A stretch of 64,000 nt of DNA from Streptomyces mirabilis (GTDB lineage: Bacteria > Actinomycetota > Actinomycetes > Streptomycetales > Streptomycetaceae), in assembly GCF_018310535.1 (NCBI RefSeq), contig NZ_CP074102.1:992001-1056000 (forward strand), read 5' to 3'. Made by a program: the position numbers and the translations under genes. Under the pieces are notes generated by a model that made no database searches, was not told the DNA's origin, and worked only from the letters and a program-made list of their open reading frames with translations. Shown piece after piece: positions 48,474 through 56,357 of this stretch (position 1 is the stretch's first letter; the number at the start of each line of letters is the position of its first letter).

Positions 48474-49733
48474 TTAGTTGCCGCGGTGTACGCAGAAGAG
48501 CTGGTTCTCGGTGCCGTTGCGGTCGCGGTAGTTGACGAGGGTCGGTCCCTGCTTGCTGAAGTGGTCGGGGAGCTGGGTGTCCGCATGCCAGGTGCTGCCG
48601 TTGAAGCGGGTCCACCACAGGCTGCCGCCGCTTGCCCCGCCGCGGTGCACGCAGTAGAGGTGGTCGTTGTAGACGGCCAGGGCGGGGCCTTCCTGGCTGT
48701 GGTGGTTGGGCAGCTTGCTGTCGCCGTTCCAGCCGTTGGTGCCGTTGAACCGCGCGTAGTAGAGGGCGGTGGTGTCGACGCCCTTGTAGACGGCGTAGAG
48801 GGTGTTCTTGTAGACGGCCAGGGCGGGGTTGGAGTCGGTGCGGTGGGCGCCGAACTCCTTGTCGCCGCTCCAGCTGCTGCCGTTGGAGGTGGTGCACCAC
48901 CACAGGTTGTTGTTGCTGCCGGTGCCCTTGTAGGCGCAGTACAGCTTGCCGCCGAAGACCGCGAGGGCCGGCCCGCGGCTGGTCTTCTGGCTGCCGAACT
49001 TGGTGTCGGGGCTCCAGGTCCTGCCGTCGAAGCGGGTCCACCACAGGTTGTCGTCGCTGCCGCCGCGGTGCACGCAGTAGAGGTGGCCGTTGAAGACGGC
49101 CAGGGCGGGGCCGTTCTGGCTGTAGTGGTTGGGGAAGGCGGTGTCCGCAGACCAGCCGTTGCCGTCCGGGTCGTAGACGGTCCACCACAGCTTGCCGTCC
49201 CCGTCACCGCGGTGGACGCAGTACAGCTTCCCCTCGTACTCGGCCATGGCCGGGTTGGACTTGGAGCGGTGGTCGGCGAACTTCTCGTCCTCGCTCCACT
49301 GGTGCGAGGCGTCCATGACCGTCCACCACAGATGGGTGTCTTCCCTGGGGCGCAGCGAGATCGGGATGAGCATGCCCGGCGCGATCCACGGCGAGACGAG
49401 CTTGCAGCCGTAGTCCTTGCCCACCTCCTTGATCCACGCCGACTTGACCTTGCAGAACAGCTCGACGATCTCGCCGTAGGGTGACGGCAGGACGTTGCCC
49501 GCCACGTCGCCGATGTACTCAGCGATGTCCCCTGCCATGTTGGCGGCTTCAGCGTCGAGATGGACCTCGAAGCCCCACCACCTCTTCTTGGTCGAGACGT
49601 TGTACCCGCGTGCGGCCAGTTCCTCCTGGGCCTTTTGAGCACGCGCGATGTCCTGCGACGTCGGTTCCGCGTGGTCGGCACCCAGAACATGGCTGGGGCT
49701 TTCCGTCGCTGCTGATTCCTCGTCAAGCGCCAT
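48474..49733 (-). CDS. Six-repeat beta-propeller/lectin-like protein
   Basis: Residues 135-419 consist of six tandem repeats of about 47 residues, each with an LWWT/LYYA strand, a W..D..F turn, GPALAVF/Y and LYCVHRG (copies: LWWTVMDASHQW, LWWTVYDPDGNGW, LWWTRFDGRTW, LWWCTTSNGSSW, LYYARFNGTNGW, LWWTRFNGSTW). This looks like a PLL-type lectin propeller. The N-terminal domain (1-134) is different: it has an amphipathic part (NMAGDIAEYIGDVAGNVLPS) and no signal peptide. Export by another route or a cytoplasmic role is possible. GGGAG precedes the ATG. AT-rich DNA with two copies of TCACAAAG (49810-49870) probably holds its promoter. Confidence 0.75.
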   Translation of the reverse strand: MALDEESAATESPSHVLGADHAEPTSQDIARAQKAQEELAARGYNVSTKKRWWGFEVHLDAEAANMAGDIAEYIGDVAGNVLPSPYGEIVELFCKVKSAWIKEVGKDYGCKLVSPWIAPGMLIPISLRPREDTHLWWTVMDASHQWSEDEKFADHRSKSNPAMAEYEGKLYCVHRGDGDGKLWWTVYDPDGNGWSADTAFPNHYSQNGPALAVFNGHLYCVHRGGSDDNLWWTRFDGRTWSPDTKFGSQKTSRGPALAVFGGKLYCAYKGTGSNNNLWWCTTSNGSSWSGDKEFGAHRTDSNPALAVYKNTLYAVYKGVDTTALYYARFNGTNGWNGDSKLPNHHSQEGPALAVYNDHLYCVHRGGASGGSLWWTRFNGSTWHADTQLPDHFSKQGPTLVNYRDRNGTENQLFCVHRGN

Positions 49734-50025
49734 CGAGCACTCCCTGATGCGGTGGTGACGCCCAGGGCTCCATGGCGGCGGCCTCCGGACGTAGTGGCAG
49801 GGCCAGCTGATCACAAAGCACCAGACACGGAAAGTAGCAATCAGGTCACAAAGAGTAATCACATAAACGGATCAGGCCCTATCAGCGCTCCCCACCGCCG
49901 CCCGGCCCTGCCCGTCGCCGCGCCAGCCCGCCCCCTCACCGCGGCCCGCCCCCTCACCGCGGCCCGGCCCGCGCACCGCGGCCCCTGACCCTTCCGACCC
50001 ACGCCCCGAGGAGAACCCCGCCCCC
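49734..50025. other. Divergent intergenic region with short repeats
   Basis: The left half (49800-49870) is AT-rich for this DNA and has GATCACAAAG and GGTCACAAAG as direct repeats, suitable for a promoter or operator of the propeller gene. The right half is very GC-rich and has three copies of CACCGCGGCCC at 18-19 base intervals (49937-49984). No coding sequence is supported. Confidence 0.5.
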
Positions 50026-50484
50026 TTGCAACCCGGCACCCACTTCGCCTTCGGCGACCACGAGGAACACGGCTTCGTCGCCTCCTTCACCGCCGCCCTG
50101 CCCGCACACCTCGCCCACTGGTACCTGGAACGCGAACAGTTCGAGCCCGCGCCCGGAGAACCCGGCCTGTACCGGCTCAGCGAGCCCGAGCGCGACGGAG
50201 TCCGCCGCACCCGCCAAGCCGTCCACGACCTGCGCCGACACGGCTACACCGTGCAGGCCGACATCCGCCTCGACCCATCCCGCTCGGCTGGCCCGCCACG
50301 CCCCGCCCGGCCCAACGGACTCCAGGAGCGCCGCAGCCGTCTCGCCCAGGCCGCCGCCGGCCGGACGAGGCAGCGCTCCGCACCGCCCACCACCTCCCCG
50401 CCGGCGGCCCGGCCGATCCCACCGAAGCCCACGTACGCTCCGACCGTCCATCTGACGGCCGCGACCGGCGGGCGGTCCCGATGA
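50026..50484 (+). CDS. Hypothetical protein of the transfer-operon paralog family
   Basis: The 152-residue product starts with TTG. Its central part, LYRLSEPERDGVRRTRQAVH, DLRRHGYTVQADIRLDPS, matches the module YR/HRLP-x(n)-E-x2-R-x(n)-A-x3-L-x3-GY-x-V-x2-D found in at least four other products of this region (54884, 56354, 57019 and, less clearly, 55602). Upstream of it a HWYLEREQFEP segment may correspond to the 'hydrophobic-R-x-GF' part of relatives. The rest is a Pro/Arg-rich tail. Its stop overlaps the next ATG. Confidence 0.6.
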   Translation: MQPGTHFAFGDHEEHGFVASFTAALPAHLAHWYLEREQFEPAPGEPGLYRLSEPERDGVRRTRQAVHDLRRHGYTVQADIRLDPSRSAGPPRPARPNGLQERRSRLAQAAAGRTRQRSAPPTTSPPAARPIPPKPTYAPTVHLTAATGGRSR

Positions 50485-51671
50485 CGCCCGCGAGCGGCCC
50501 GGCCCCCGACGGCTCCTTGCCGACAGCTCCCGAACTGGCCAACGGTGCACGCGACTTCCGCTTGCGGATGGCGATCATCGACCGTGCGACCGAGGCCGCG
50601 CTCGACATGACACGCGACCGTTACGGACGTGCCGTCCACGCGGGCGCCGCGGCAGCCGCACGAGCCCACCGTGACAAGGCGGCGGTGGAGGCGTACGCCA
50701 CCCACCTCGCCTCGTACGCCGAGGCCCTCTTTGATACCGCCCGCCTCGTGCTCGATGAGTTGCCCCCCGCCCGTCACGTGGCCGGGTGGCGGGCCGTCCT
50801 GGACGGCCTGGCTGCCTCCACCGCCGAGATCCGCCGGGCCCTCGATCGGCCGGCCACCCCGGGCTCCCAGGCCGAACGCACTCAGCACGCGAACTTGTGG
50901 CCGCACCTCACCGCTTGGGCGGACCACAGCCCTATCGCCAGCAACCTCGCTGACCAGCGCGACGGCCAGCACCACAAGGCTCCGCTGACCGACGAGGAAC
51001 AGCAGATGTGGACCGAGAGGGCCCAGGCCGCGCAGCGGCGCGGCGAGTTGGAGCTGACCGAGTCGTGGTACGCCGCCGACGGGCAGCCGATCACCCTCGC
51101 TTACCTGGTCGAGGACGACGACTCGACGGTGGTCGCGCTGCGCGGCGATCCGGGGGTACCGGGCTGGCAGGTGATCGGGCACTACGCCCACGAGTACGAG
51201 GCAGGGAAGGTACTGCCTGCAGCAGTCCCGCCCGGTGTGTTGCGCGCCGATGTCTCAGCGTTCAACCGGCCCGAGCCCGTCCCCGAGATCTCGCTGCAGG
51301 AACTCATCCGGGACGTCGTCGAGGCTCAGCACGCTGGCGACGCCTCCAACGCCCTTCTTAGCGCCACCCAGCGCGGCTACGACGCAGGGCCGATGGTCCG
51401 CCTCCAGGAACTCCTCGAAACCGGCGGGCAGTTCGCCAGCGCGTTGGAGACCGCTCAGGGACGCCAGATCGCCGCTCGTCTTTCGGCACTGGGCCGGCAG
51501 ATCGAATTCCTCACCCGTGAAGTCGAAGAGGCGGCTGAGGACCTCGGCGCGACCGTCGCCGTCCTGCCCCCGCACCGCACCCCCGTGCTGCGCGCCCGCC
51601 CGCGGCCGGCCGTGGACACCACGCCGCCCACGCCGCCATCCCGCGCCAGTACGACCGCCCGCCACCGCTAG
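50481..51671 (+). CDS. Hypothetical protein
   Basis: The 396 residues are helical at both ends: LRMAIIDRATEAALDMTRDR, YATHLASYAEALFDTARLVL near the front, and TAQGRQIAARLSALGRQIEF, LTREVEEAAEDLGATVAVLP near the end. Between them lies an alpha/beta segment (ELTESWYAADGQPITLAYLV, STVVALRGDPGVPGWQVIGH). The tail is Pro/Arg/Thr-rich. No signal, membrane helix or enzyme motif. It is coupled to the gene upstream (ATGA) and lies 19 bases before an MFS gene. I cannot assign a family. Confidence 0.6.
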   Translation: MTPASGPAPDGSLPTAPELANGARDFRLRMAIIDRATEAALDMTRDRYGRAVHAGAAAAARAHRDKAAVEAYATHLASYAEALFDTARLVLDELPPARHVAGWRAVLDGLAASTAEIRRALDRPATPGSQAERTQHANLWPHLTAWADHSPIASNLADQRDGQHHKAPLTDEEQQMWTERAQAAQRRGELELTESWYAADGQPITLAYLVEDDDSTVVALRGDPGVPGWQVIGHYAHEYEAGKVLPAAVPPGVLRADVSAFNRPEPVPEISLQELIRDVVEAQHAGDASNALLSATQRGYDAGPMVRLQELLETGGQFASALETAQGRQIAARLSALGRQIEFLTREVEEAAEDLGATVAVLPPHRTPVLRARPRPAVDTTPPTPPSRASTTARHR

Positions 51672-51690
51672 CCCCCCGAGAAAGTAGCCG

Positions 51691-52959
51691 TTGTCCCCGA
51701 CCGCACCCCCGGCCCCGGCACCGCGCATCACCTACGGCGCGGTGCTGGGCAGCCCGTACGTCGCCCGCCTCCTCGGCGGCACCCTCACCGGCCGCCTCCC
51801 CAACGGCATGGCGCCCGTCGCGATCCTCCTGTGGGCCACCACGAGCGGCAGCAGCATCGCCTTCGGCGGACTGCTCAGCGCCCTGTACGGGCTGTCCTCC
51901 TCGGTGGTGCAGCCGGTCAAGGGACGCCTCATGGACCGCCACGGCCAAACGGCCGTGCACCTTCCGGCCGCCGTGCTCAACGCAGCCCTCCTGATGGCCC
52001 TTCCGCTGACCGGACCGTACGGCGGACCGGGCCTCGCCACGGCCATCGTCGTCGCCGGCGGCCTGACCACCCCGTCCCTGGAGGCAGGGCTGCGAGCCCT
52101 ATGGCCAAGCGTGCTGCCCGACGCCCGCCTCCGGCACGCCGCGCTCGCCCTCGACACCGGCACGCAGGGCCTGCTGTACATCGTCGGCCCCCTGCTCGTC
52201 GCCGCCCTCGCCTCCGCGTACAACCCCACCGTCGCGCTCACCGTCACCGCCGCCCTCGGCCTGGCCGGCACCACCGTGGTCGTGCTCGCTCCGCCATCGA
52301 GGCGCTGGCGACCGACGCCGTCAGCCGACACCCGGCACGGTGCCGCTCGTCGGCTAACCAGCCCCGGCCTGGCGCTCCTGTTCATCTCGCTCACCGGCAT
52401 CGGGTTCGCGATCGGGGCCATGAACGTGTGGTCGATCTCCATGGCCGAGCACCACGAGCAGGACATGCTCTCGGGCATCATCCCCGCCGCGTTCTCCACC
52501 GGCAGCTTCCTGGGCGGCCTCGTCTATGGACGGCGCACCTGGAGTCGGACCACCGCCGACCGTCTGATCATCGCCAGCGCTGCGTTCCTCGCCGGGTGGC
52601 TCCCGCTGGCGGTCTTGGCCGCACCCTTCGCGGCCACCTCAGCGGTCGCCGTGCCCGGTGCGTTCCTGACCGTCGTGGTCGCCTGCGCCTACGTGACCAC
52701 CGACGCCCTCGCCCCGGCGGACCGGACCAGCGAGGCGTACGCGTGGCTGATCCTCTCGATCGGCGTCGGGCAGTCCGCCGGTACCGCCCTGGCCGGACGC
52801 CTCGCCGAGCAGCCGCTCGCCAGCGCCGCGCTCCCCGCCGCCGGTGCGGCCTTCGCACTCGCCGTCCTTCTCGCCGCACGCCGACAGCTCCGCCCCGCCG
52901 GACACTGGCCGCGCGGCCGGCACCGTCGCTCACTCCGAGGCCGGCACAAGACGTCCTGA
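51691..52959 (+). CDS. MFS transporter
   Basis: The 422-residue product has twelve predicted membrane helices (for example SIAFGGLLSALYGLSSSVVQ, ALALDTGTQGLLYIVGPLLV, LALLFISLTGIGFAIGAMNV) and the loop VVQPVKGRLMDRHGQTAVHL, a variant of the MFS signature. It belongs to the actinobacterial drug-resistance-like MFS group. The N-terminal 30 residues and the C-terminal 25 are basic and cytoplasmic. It starts with TTG and seems to be transcribed with the preceding transfer-region gene. Substrate unknown; the presence of two MFS genes on the element is notable. Confidence 0.85.
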   Translation: MSPTAPPAPAPRITYGAVLGSPYVARLLGGTLTGRLPNGMAPVAILLWATTSGSSIAFGGLLSALYGLSSSVVQPVKGRLMDRHGQTAVHLPAAVLNAALLMALPLTGPYGGPGLATAIVVAGGLTTPSLEAGLRALWPSVLPDARLRHAALALDTGTQGLLYIVGPLLVAALASAYNPTVALTVTAALGLAGTTVVVLAPPSRRWRPTPSADTRHGAARRLTSPGLALLFISLTGIGFAIGAMNVWSISMAEHHEQDMLSGIIPAAFSTGSFLGGLVYGRRTWSRTTADRLIIASAAFLAGWLPLAVLAAPFAATSAVAVPGAFLTVVVACAYVTTDALAPADRTSEAYAWLILSIGVGQSAGTALAGRLAEQPLASAALPAAGAAFALAVLLAARRQLRPAGHWPRGRHRRSLRGRHKTS

Positions 52960-53005
52960 TCAGGGCGCACCCCCACCTTCAACCCCCTTTTGAGGAGATC
53001 GAATT

Positions 53006-53503
53006 ATGGCCGTGCGTACGCACTGGACCGTGGAGCACGCCTGCTCCCACAGCGTGGATCATGACCTGTCCAACCGCCCCGCCGACAAGCGGGCAGGCTT
53101 TGCCCGTTGGCTCGTGTCGAAGGACTGCACCGGCTGCTGGAAGGCGGCGCGCGACGCCGACTCCGAGTCCAAGGAGGAGTGGCTCGCGACCAAGCGGGCC
53201 GAGGAGCAGGATGCAGCCGTCGCGTGGGCCAAGCAGTTCGACATGCCGGACCTGGAGGGTCCGGAGAAGGCCCTGGACTGGGGCGAGCGCTCCCGCCACC
53301 AGCTGATGACGGCCGCGCACACCGCGCTCTTCGTCGAGGGCACGTGGGACGAGGCGGACTGGGCGGAGCTGGAGGAGAAGGCCCGCTCCATCACCCGTGC
53401 CGGGTGGTGGATCGACCAGCGCGACGCCGACGGCACTGACCTGCTCGAACTCCTCGACGCGGCCAGCGAGGCGGACCGCGGGACGGAAAACCCGTTCCGC
53501 TGA
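53006..53503 (+). CDS. Hypothetical protein with zinc-finger-like N-terminus
   Basis: The 165-residue protein has W-T-V-E-H-A-C-S-H-S near its start and KDCTGCWKAARD at 39-50, which together give C/H pairs like a small treble-clef or zinc-ribbon. The remainder is acidic and helical with many Trp (EEWLATKRAEEQDAAVAWAK, TWDEADWAELEEKARS, WWIDQRDADGTDLLELL). Its start has GAGGAG upstream at 8 to 10 bases. It is followed directly by promoter element B and so ends the transcription unit to its left. Function unknown. Confidence 0.65.
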   Translation: MAVRTHWTVEHACSHSVDHDLSNRPADKRAGFARWLVSKDCTGCWKAARDADSESKEEWLATKRAEEQDAAVAWAKQFDMPDLEGPEKALDWGERSRHQLMTAAHTALFVEGTWDEADWAELEEKARSITRAGWWIDQRDADGTDLLELLDAASEADRGTENPFR

Positions 53504-53510
53504 CGGCGGG

Positions 53511-53563
53511 GCAACATAGCCGGGAAACGCCGGTTAGCCAAACCGGCGTTCCTCCGGACTATT
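53511..53563 (+). promoter_or_regulatory. Palindromic promoter element B, upstream of the second transfer operon
   Basis: GCAACATAGCCG (53511-53522) precedes arms CGCCGGTT (53528-53535) and AACCGGCG (53541-53548) with spacer AGCCA; TTCCTCCGGACTATTGATG follows, where TATTGA could be the -10. Nearly the same sequence occurs inverted at 31127-31185. The first start codon lies about 40 bases downstream. Confidence 0.65.
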
Positions 53564-53602
53564 GATGCTCCCACCCCGCCAGCAATCGCGTGGAAGGAAC
53601 TC

Positions 53603-54028
53603 ATGTCCCAGCCCCCGCCCACCTCGGCGTTCGCACCCACGCCCGACCCGCTCACCACCGACCGGGACATCACCCACGCCCACTTCCAGGCCGGTGACAC
53701 CGTCGTCGTCCTGAAGGGGGTGGCCGGCGGAGAACTGTGGGGCGACGCGATGCGCGTCGTGGCCCCGTCCTGGCACACCCCGACCGACGAGGACGGGTGG
53801 CGGCTGCGGGATGCGACCGGCGGCGCCCAGTCCTACGTCACCGCCCACCCCCGCTACCTCGTGCACCTCTCACGCCGCTGCCCTGACTGCCTGATCTACC
53901 TGCGAGCCATGGAGGACACCCTCCTCGCACGGTTCGCCGACCGCGACGAGCTGATCGACTGCGGCTGGTACACCACCACCGCCCTGGGCCAGCTCGTGCA
54001 CATGGCCGACATCCGGAGCGGCCGGTGA
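53603..54028 (+). CDS. Hypothetical protein, first gene of the second transfer operon
   Basis: The 141 residues comprise a beta-rich part (HAHFQAGDTVVVLKGVAGGE, LWGDAMRVVAPSWHTPTDED, GWRLRDATGGAQSYVTAHPR) resembling a small SH3- or KOW-like barrel, then LSRRCPDCLIYLRAMEDTLL, a possible CxxC metal site, and a helix. GAAGGAA precedes the ATG by 5 to 7 bases. It overlaps the following relaxase-like gene by four bases. It is the first gene after promoter element B. Function unknown. Confidence 0.65.
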   Translation: MSQPPPTSAFAPTPDPLTTDRDITHAHFQAGDTVVVLKGVAGGELWGDAMRVVAPSWHTPTDEDGWRLRDATGGAQSYVTAHPRYLVHLSRRCPDCLIYLRAMEDTLLARFADRDELIDCGWYTTTALGQLVHMADIRSGR

Positions 54029-54870
54029 TCCCCCGCCTGCACAATCGGACCCACCGGCCCCACCACCCGCTCGAAGAGGCGCTGGCGCGGCCGGTCTCAC
54101 CGAACGAGGGCCTGACGGAACACACGATCGTCGCCCACTGGCCCGGCCTGGATTACTTCACCCTGGACGACGAGCAGAAGACCTGGACGTCCGTCCAGTG
54201 GGCCGAACACCTCGAAGACCCCTACCTGGAGTATCCGTTCGCCGCCAGCCCCGACGACGACCGGCGGGCGATCCTCCACCTCGATGTCCGTCTTCACCCC
54301 GACGACCGGGAACTGACCGGACCGGAGTGGGCCGAGGTCGCTCACCGGCTCGCACGGGCCGCCGGCATCGAGATCCCCGGCAAGGAACATGGCTGCCGGT
54401 GGATCGCCGTCCAGGCCCAGCCCGGGCGCCTCGACCTGATCGCCAACCTGATCCGCCTCGACGGCGCGTGGCACGCTCCTCCCGCCGACAAACTGCGGCG
54501 CCTAGCACAGGAGGCGCGTCGCATCGAACAGGACCTCCACCTGACCCCTGTCCGATCCGACACCCCTTGGCGGCCAGCCGTCCGCGCAGCGCTCACGGCG
54601 TCGGCCCAGCTCGCGACCATCCTCACGCAGCTCGCCGACGAACAGACCGGCCCTCTGGCCGCGGTACGCGGACTCATCGAGCACGCCTCGCACCGGATCG
54701 CCCGCCAGCCGGGAGCAGCCGGAACCGATACGGCACACCGCCTGGAGCTGATCGCCCGCCGCCTCCACGCCATCCAGCAGGACCTGGACACCACCGCAAC
54801 CCTCCTGGTCCAGCCCCATGCCGTCCCTGCCCCGGCCGCCGTCCGGCACAACGCCCACCGATCGCCGTAG
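54025..54870 (+). CDS. Relaxase-like protein lacking the metal-binding histidines
   Basis: The 281-residue product parallels the N-terminal domain of the relaxase at 6886-8619: it starts MIPR, has YFTLDDEQKTWTSVQWAEHL early, then ILHLDVRLHPDDRELTGPEW, AEVAHRLARAAGIEIPGKEH, GCRWIAVQAQPGRLDLIANL, with IRLDGAWHAP and RRIEQDLHLTPV after it. The genuine relaxase reads GCRWAAVRHADDHIHIVATL at the same place. Here the three His ligands are replaced (QAQPGRLDLI), so nicking activity is unlikely. It could be a regulator of relaxase activity, a recruitment factor or a DNA-binding subunit. The helical C-terminal third is shorter than in the relaxase. Coupled to the preceding gene by ATGA. Confidence 0.7.
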   Translation: MIPRLHNRTHRPHHPLEEALARPVSPNEGLTEHTIVAHWPGLDYFTLDDEQKTWTSVQWAEHLEDPYLEYPFAASPDDDRRAILHLDVRLHPDDRELTGPEWAEVAHRLARAAGIEIPGKEHGCRWIAVQAQPGRLDLIANLIRLDGAWHAPPADKLRRLAQEARRIEQDLHLTPVRSDTPWRPAVRAALTASAQLATILTQLADEQTGPLAAVRGLIEHASHRIARQPGAAGTDTAHRLELIARRLHAIQQDLDTTATLLVQPHAVPAPAAVRHNAHRSP

Positions 54871-54883
54871 GAGAAACGTCTCC

Positions 54884-55578
54884 TTGCCCCGCACCGAACG
54901 CTTCCTGGACATCCGCCGCGACCCGCACTCCGACGAACTCCTCGCCCGGGGCGGCGACTTTGAGGCGCACAGCATCCTCCAGCGCGCGGGCTTCGTCGCC
55001 GTCGTCCGCGTCCATGAGACGTACCACCGCGCCCCGACCGGCCTAGCGGAGGCGACGAGGCCCGTCTCGCCACCGACGCCGTGGCCCGCCTGCGGGCGGC
55101 CGGATACCACGTCGACTGCGACGCGGACTTCGACACCGACTCGCGTCCGGCCAGCTACCTGCCGCTGGGCGCCTCGGTCGCGCATCTCGCCGAGCGCCTT
55201 CGAGAGGCCACCACCACGGCGGAAGCATCCGACGCGCTGACCGAGCTGACCGCAGCCCACGACGGCATCCTCACGGCGCTGGACGAAGTCCTCGCCGCCA
55301 CCGCCGACTTCCACGACGAGCTTGGTGGCCCGTCCGACCAGTACATCGCCCAGCGGCTCCGCTATATCGCTGACGAGCACCTTCGCGTCATCCACGGCGA
55401 CCTCTCCTACCTGCGCAACCAGCTCGCCGACCGGCACGCCCCGCACCCCGGCCGCAGCACCTGCAGCGAAGAGGTCCCCACCACCGAACGCGAACGGTCC
55501 GCCGTGTGCGCCTGCCCGCCCCCGCCGCGCACTGTCCCGGCACCGCCGCCCCCGCTGGCCGTCGGACTGCGCCGCTGA
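54884..55578 (+). pseudogene. Transfer-operon paralog family gene with a frameshift
   Basis: From TTG the first frame gives MPRTERFLDIRRDPHSDELL, ARGGDFEAHSILQRAGFVAV, VRVHETYHRAPTGL and then loses coding character, stopping at 55240. The continuation is in the next frame: GGDEARLATDAVARLRAAGY, HVDCDADFDTDSRPASYLPL, then a helical domain (LAERLREATTTAEASDALTE, LTALDEVLAATADFHDELGG). The paralog at 56354 has both parts in one frame (DYHRLPHGLPVEQQRLKATA, then LLAAGHSVHLDPALN), which confirms that loss of one base near 55043 split this gene. The second half could still be made from GTG 55081. Decay and sequencing error are both possible. Confidence 0.7.
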
Positions 55579-55601
55579 CCCTCACCTCGCCCAAGGACAC
55601 C

Positions 55602-56357
55602 ATGCACGACTACGACACCTCCGAGCGCCTCGCCTCCTACGCCGACGTTCTCGCCGGCGAACTCCCCGACAGCTGGACCAGCTCCCACCTGCCGGCCGAC
55701 GCCAAGGACGACCTCGCCGAACTCGCCGACCGTATCTGGGATCTGGACCTGGTCGCCGCCTCTCTCGCCGAGCACCCCCTGCAGCAGGCCGCCGTCCTGA
55801 GCCGACCGGACGGTGCGCAGCTCGTCCTTCTGGACCGGCACGACGAGCGTGAGGGTTTCCTCATCGCCGCCGTCGCCCCGCGCGCCCTGCCCGACGAGGC
55901 GTTCAGCGCCGTTCCCGAACCCAACGGCATCGCCCTGGCCGATGACCCGTTCCTGAGCGCCGAGCAGATCGCCGGCGACCTGCTCGCCCGTTACGACAGC
56001 GCCCTCGCCCAGGTCCGCCACAACGCTCTGGGCGGCATCCAGCCATCCCAGCCGGACCGGATCGTCCTGACCTGGCAGCCGGACGGCAGCATCGCCACTG
56101 CCCCCGCCGACGACCGCTCCGGCACCGTCCTCGTGGCCCACGGCTTCGTCCAGGACCCGCAGAGTGGCATCTACCGCCTGAGTGGTGACGACACCCAGGG
56201 CCAGGCCCGCGCCCTGCGCGAGATCGGCCCGCGCCTCGACGCGCTCGGCATCGGCACCGCTCTGCAGCATCCCGCAGGCCGGACCGCGCCCACCGCCGCC
56301 GCTTCCGTGCCGCCCGTCCCGGCCGGTCCCCGTACGCCGGCCACCCGGTCGCGGTGA
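55602..56357 (+). CDS. Hypothetical protein, paralog of the 44812-45585 product
   Basis: The 251-residue product starts MHDYDTSERLASYADVLAGE and shares VPEPNGIALADDPFLSAEQI and LLARYDSALAQVRHN with the protein at 44812-45585. Its C-terminal part, TVLVAHGFVQDPQSGIYRLS, QGQARALREIGPRLDALGIG, TALQHP, is a variant of the module found in the neighbouring paralogs (GF, YRL, helix with R, then GI/GY and a strand). No signal or membrane segment. The stop overlaps the GTG of the next gene. Function unknown. Confidence 0.65.
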   Translation: MHDYDTSERLASYADVLAGELPDSWTSSHLPADAKDDLAELADRIWDLDLVAASLAEHPLQQAAVLSRPDGAQLVLLDRHDEREGFLIAAVAPRALPDEAFSAVPEPNGIALADDPFLSAEQIAGDLLARYDSALAQVRHNALGGIQPSQPDRIVLTWQPDGSIATAPADDRSGTVLVAHGFVQDPQSGIYRLSGDDTQGQARALREIGPRLDALGIGTALQHPAGRTAPTAAASVPPVPAGPRTPATRSR

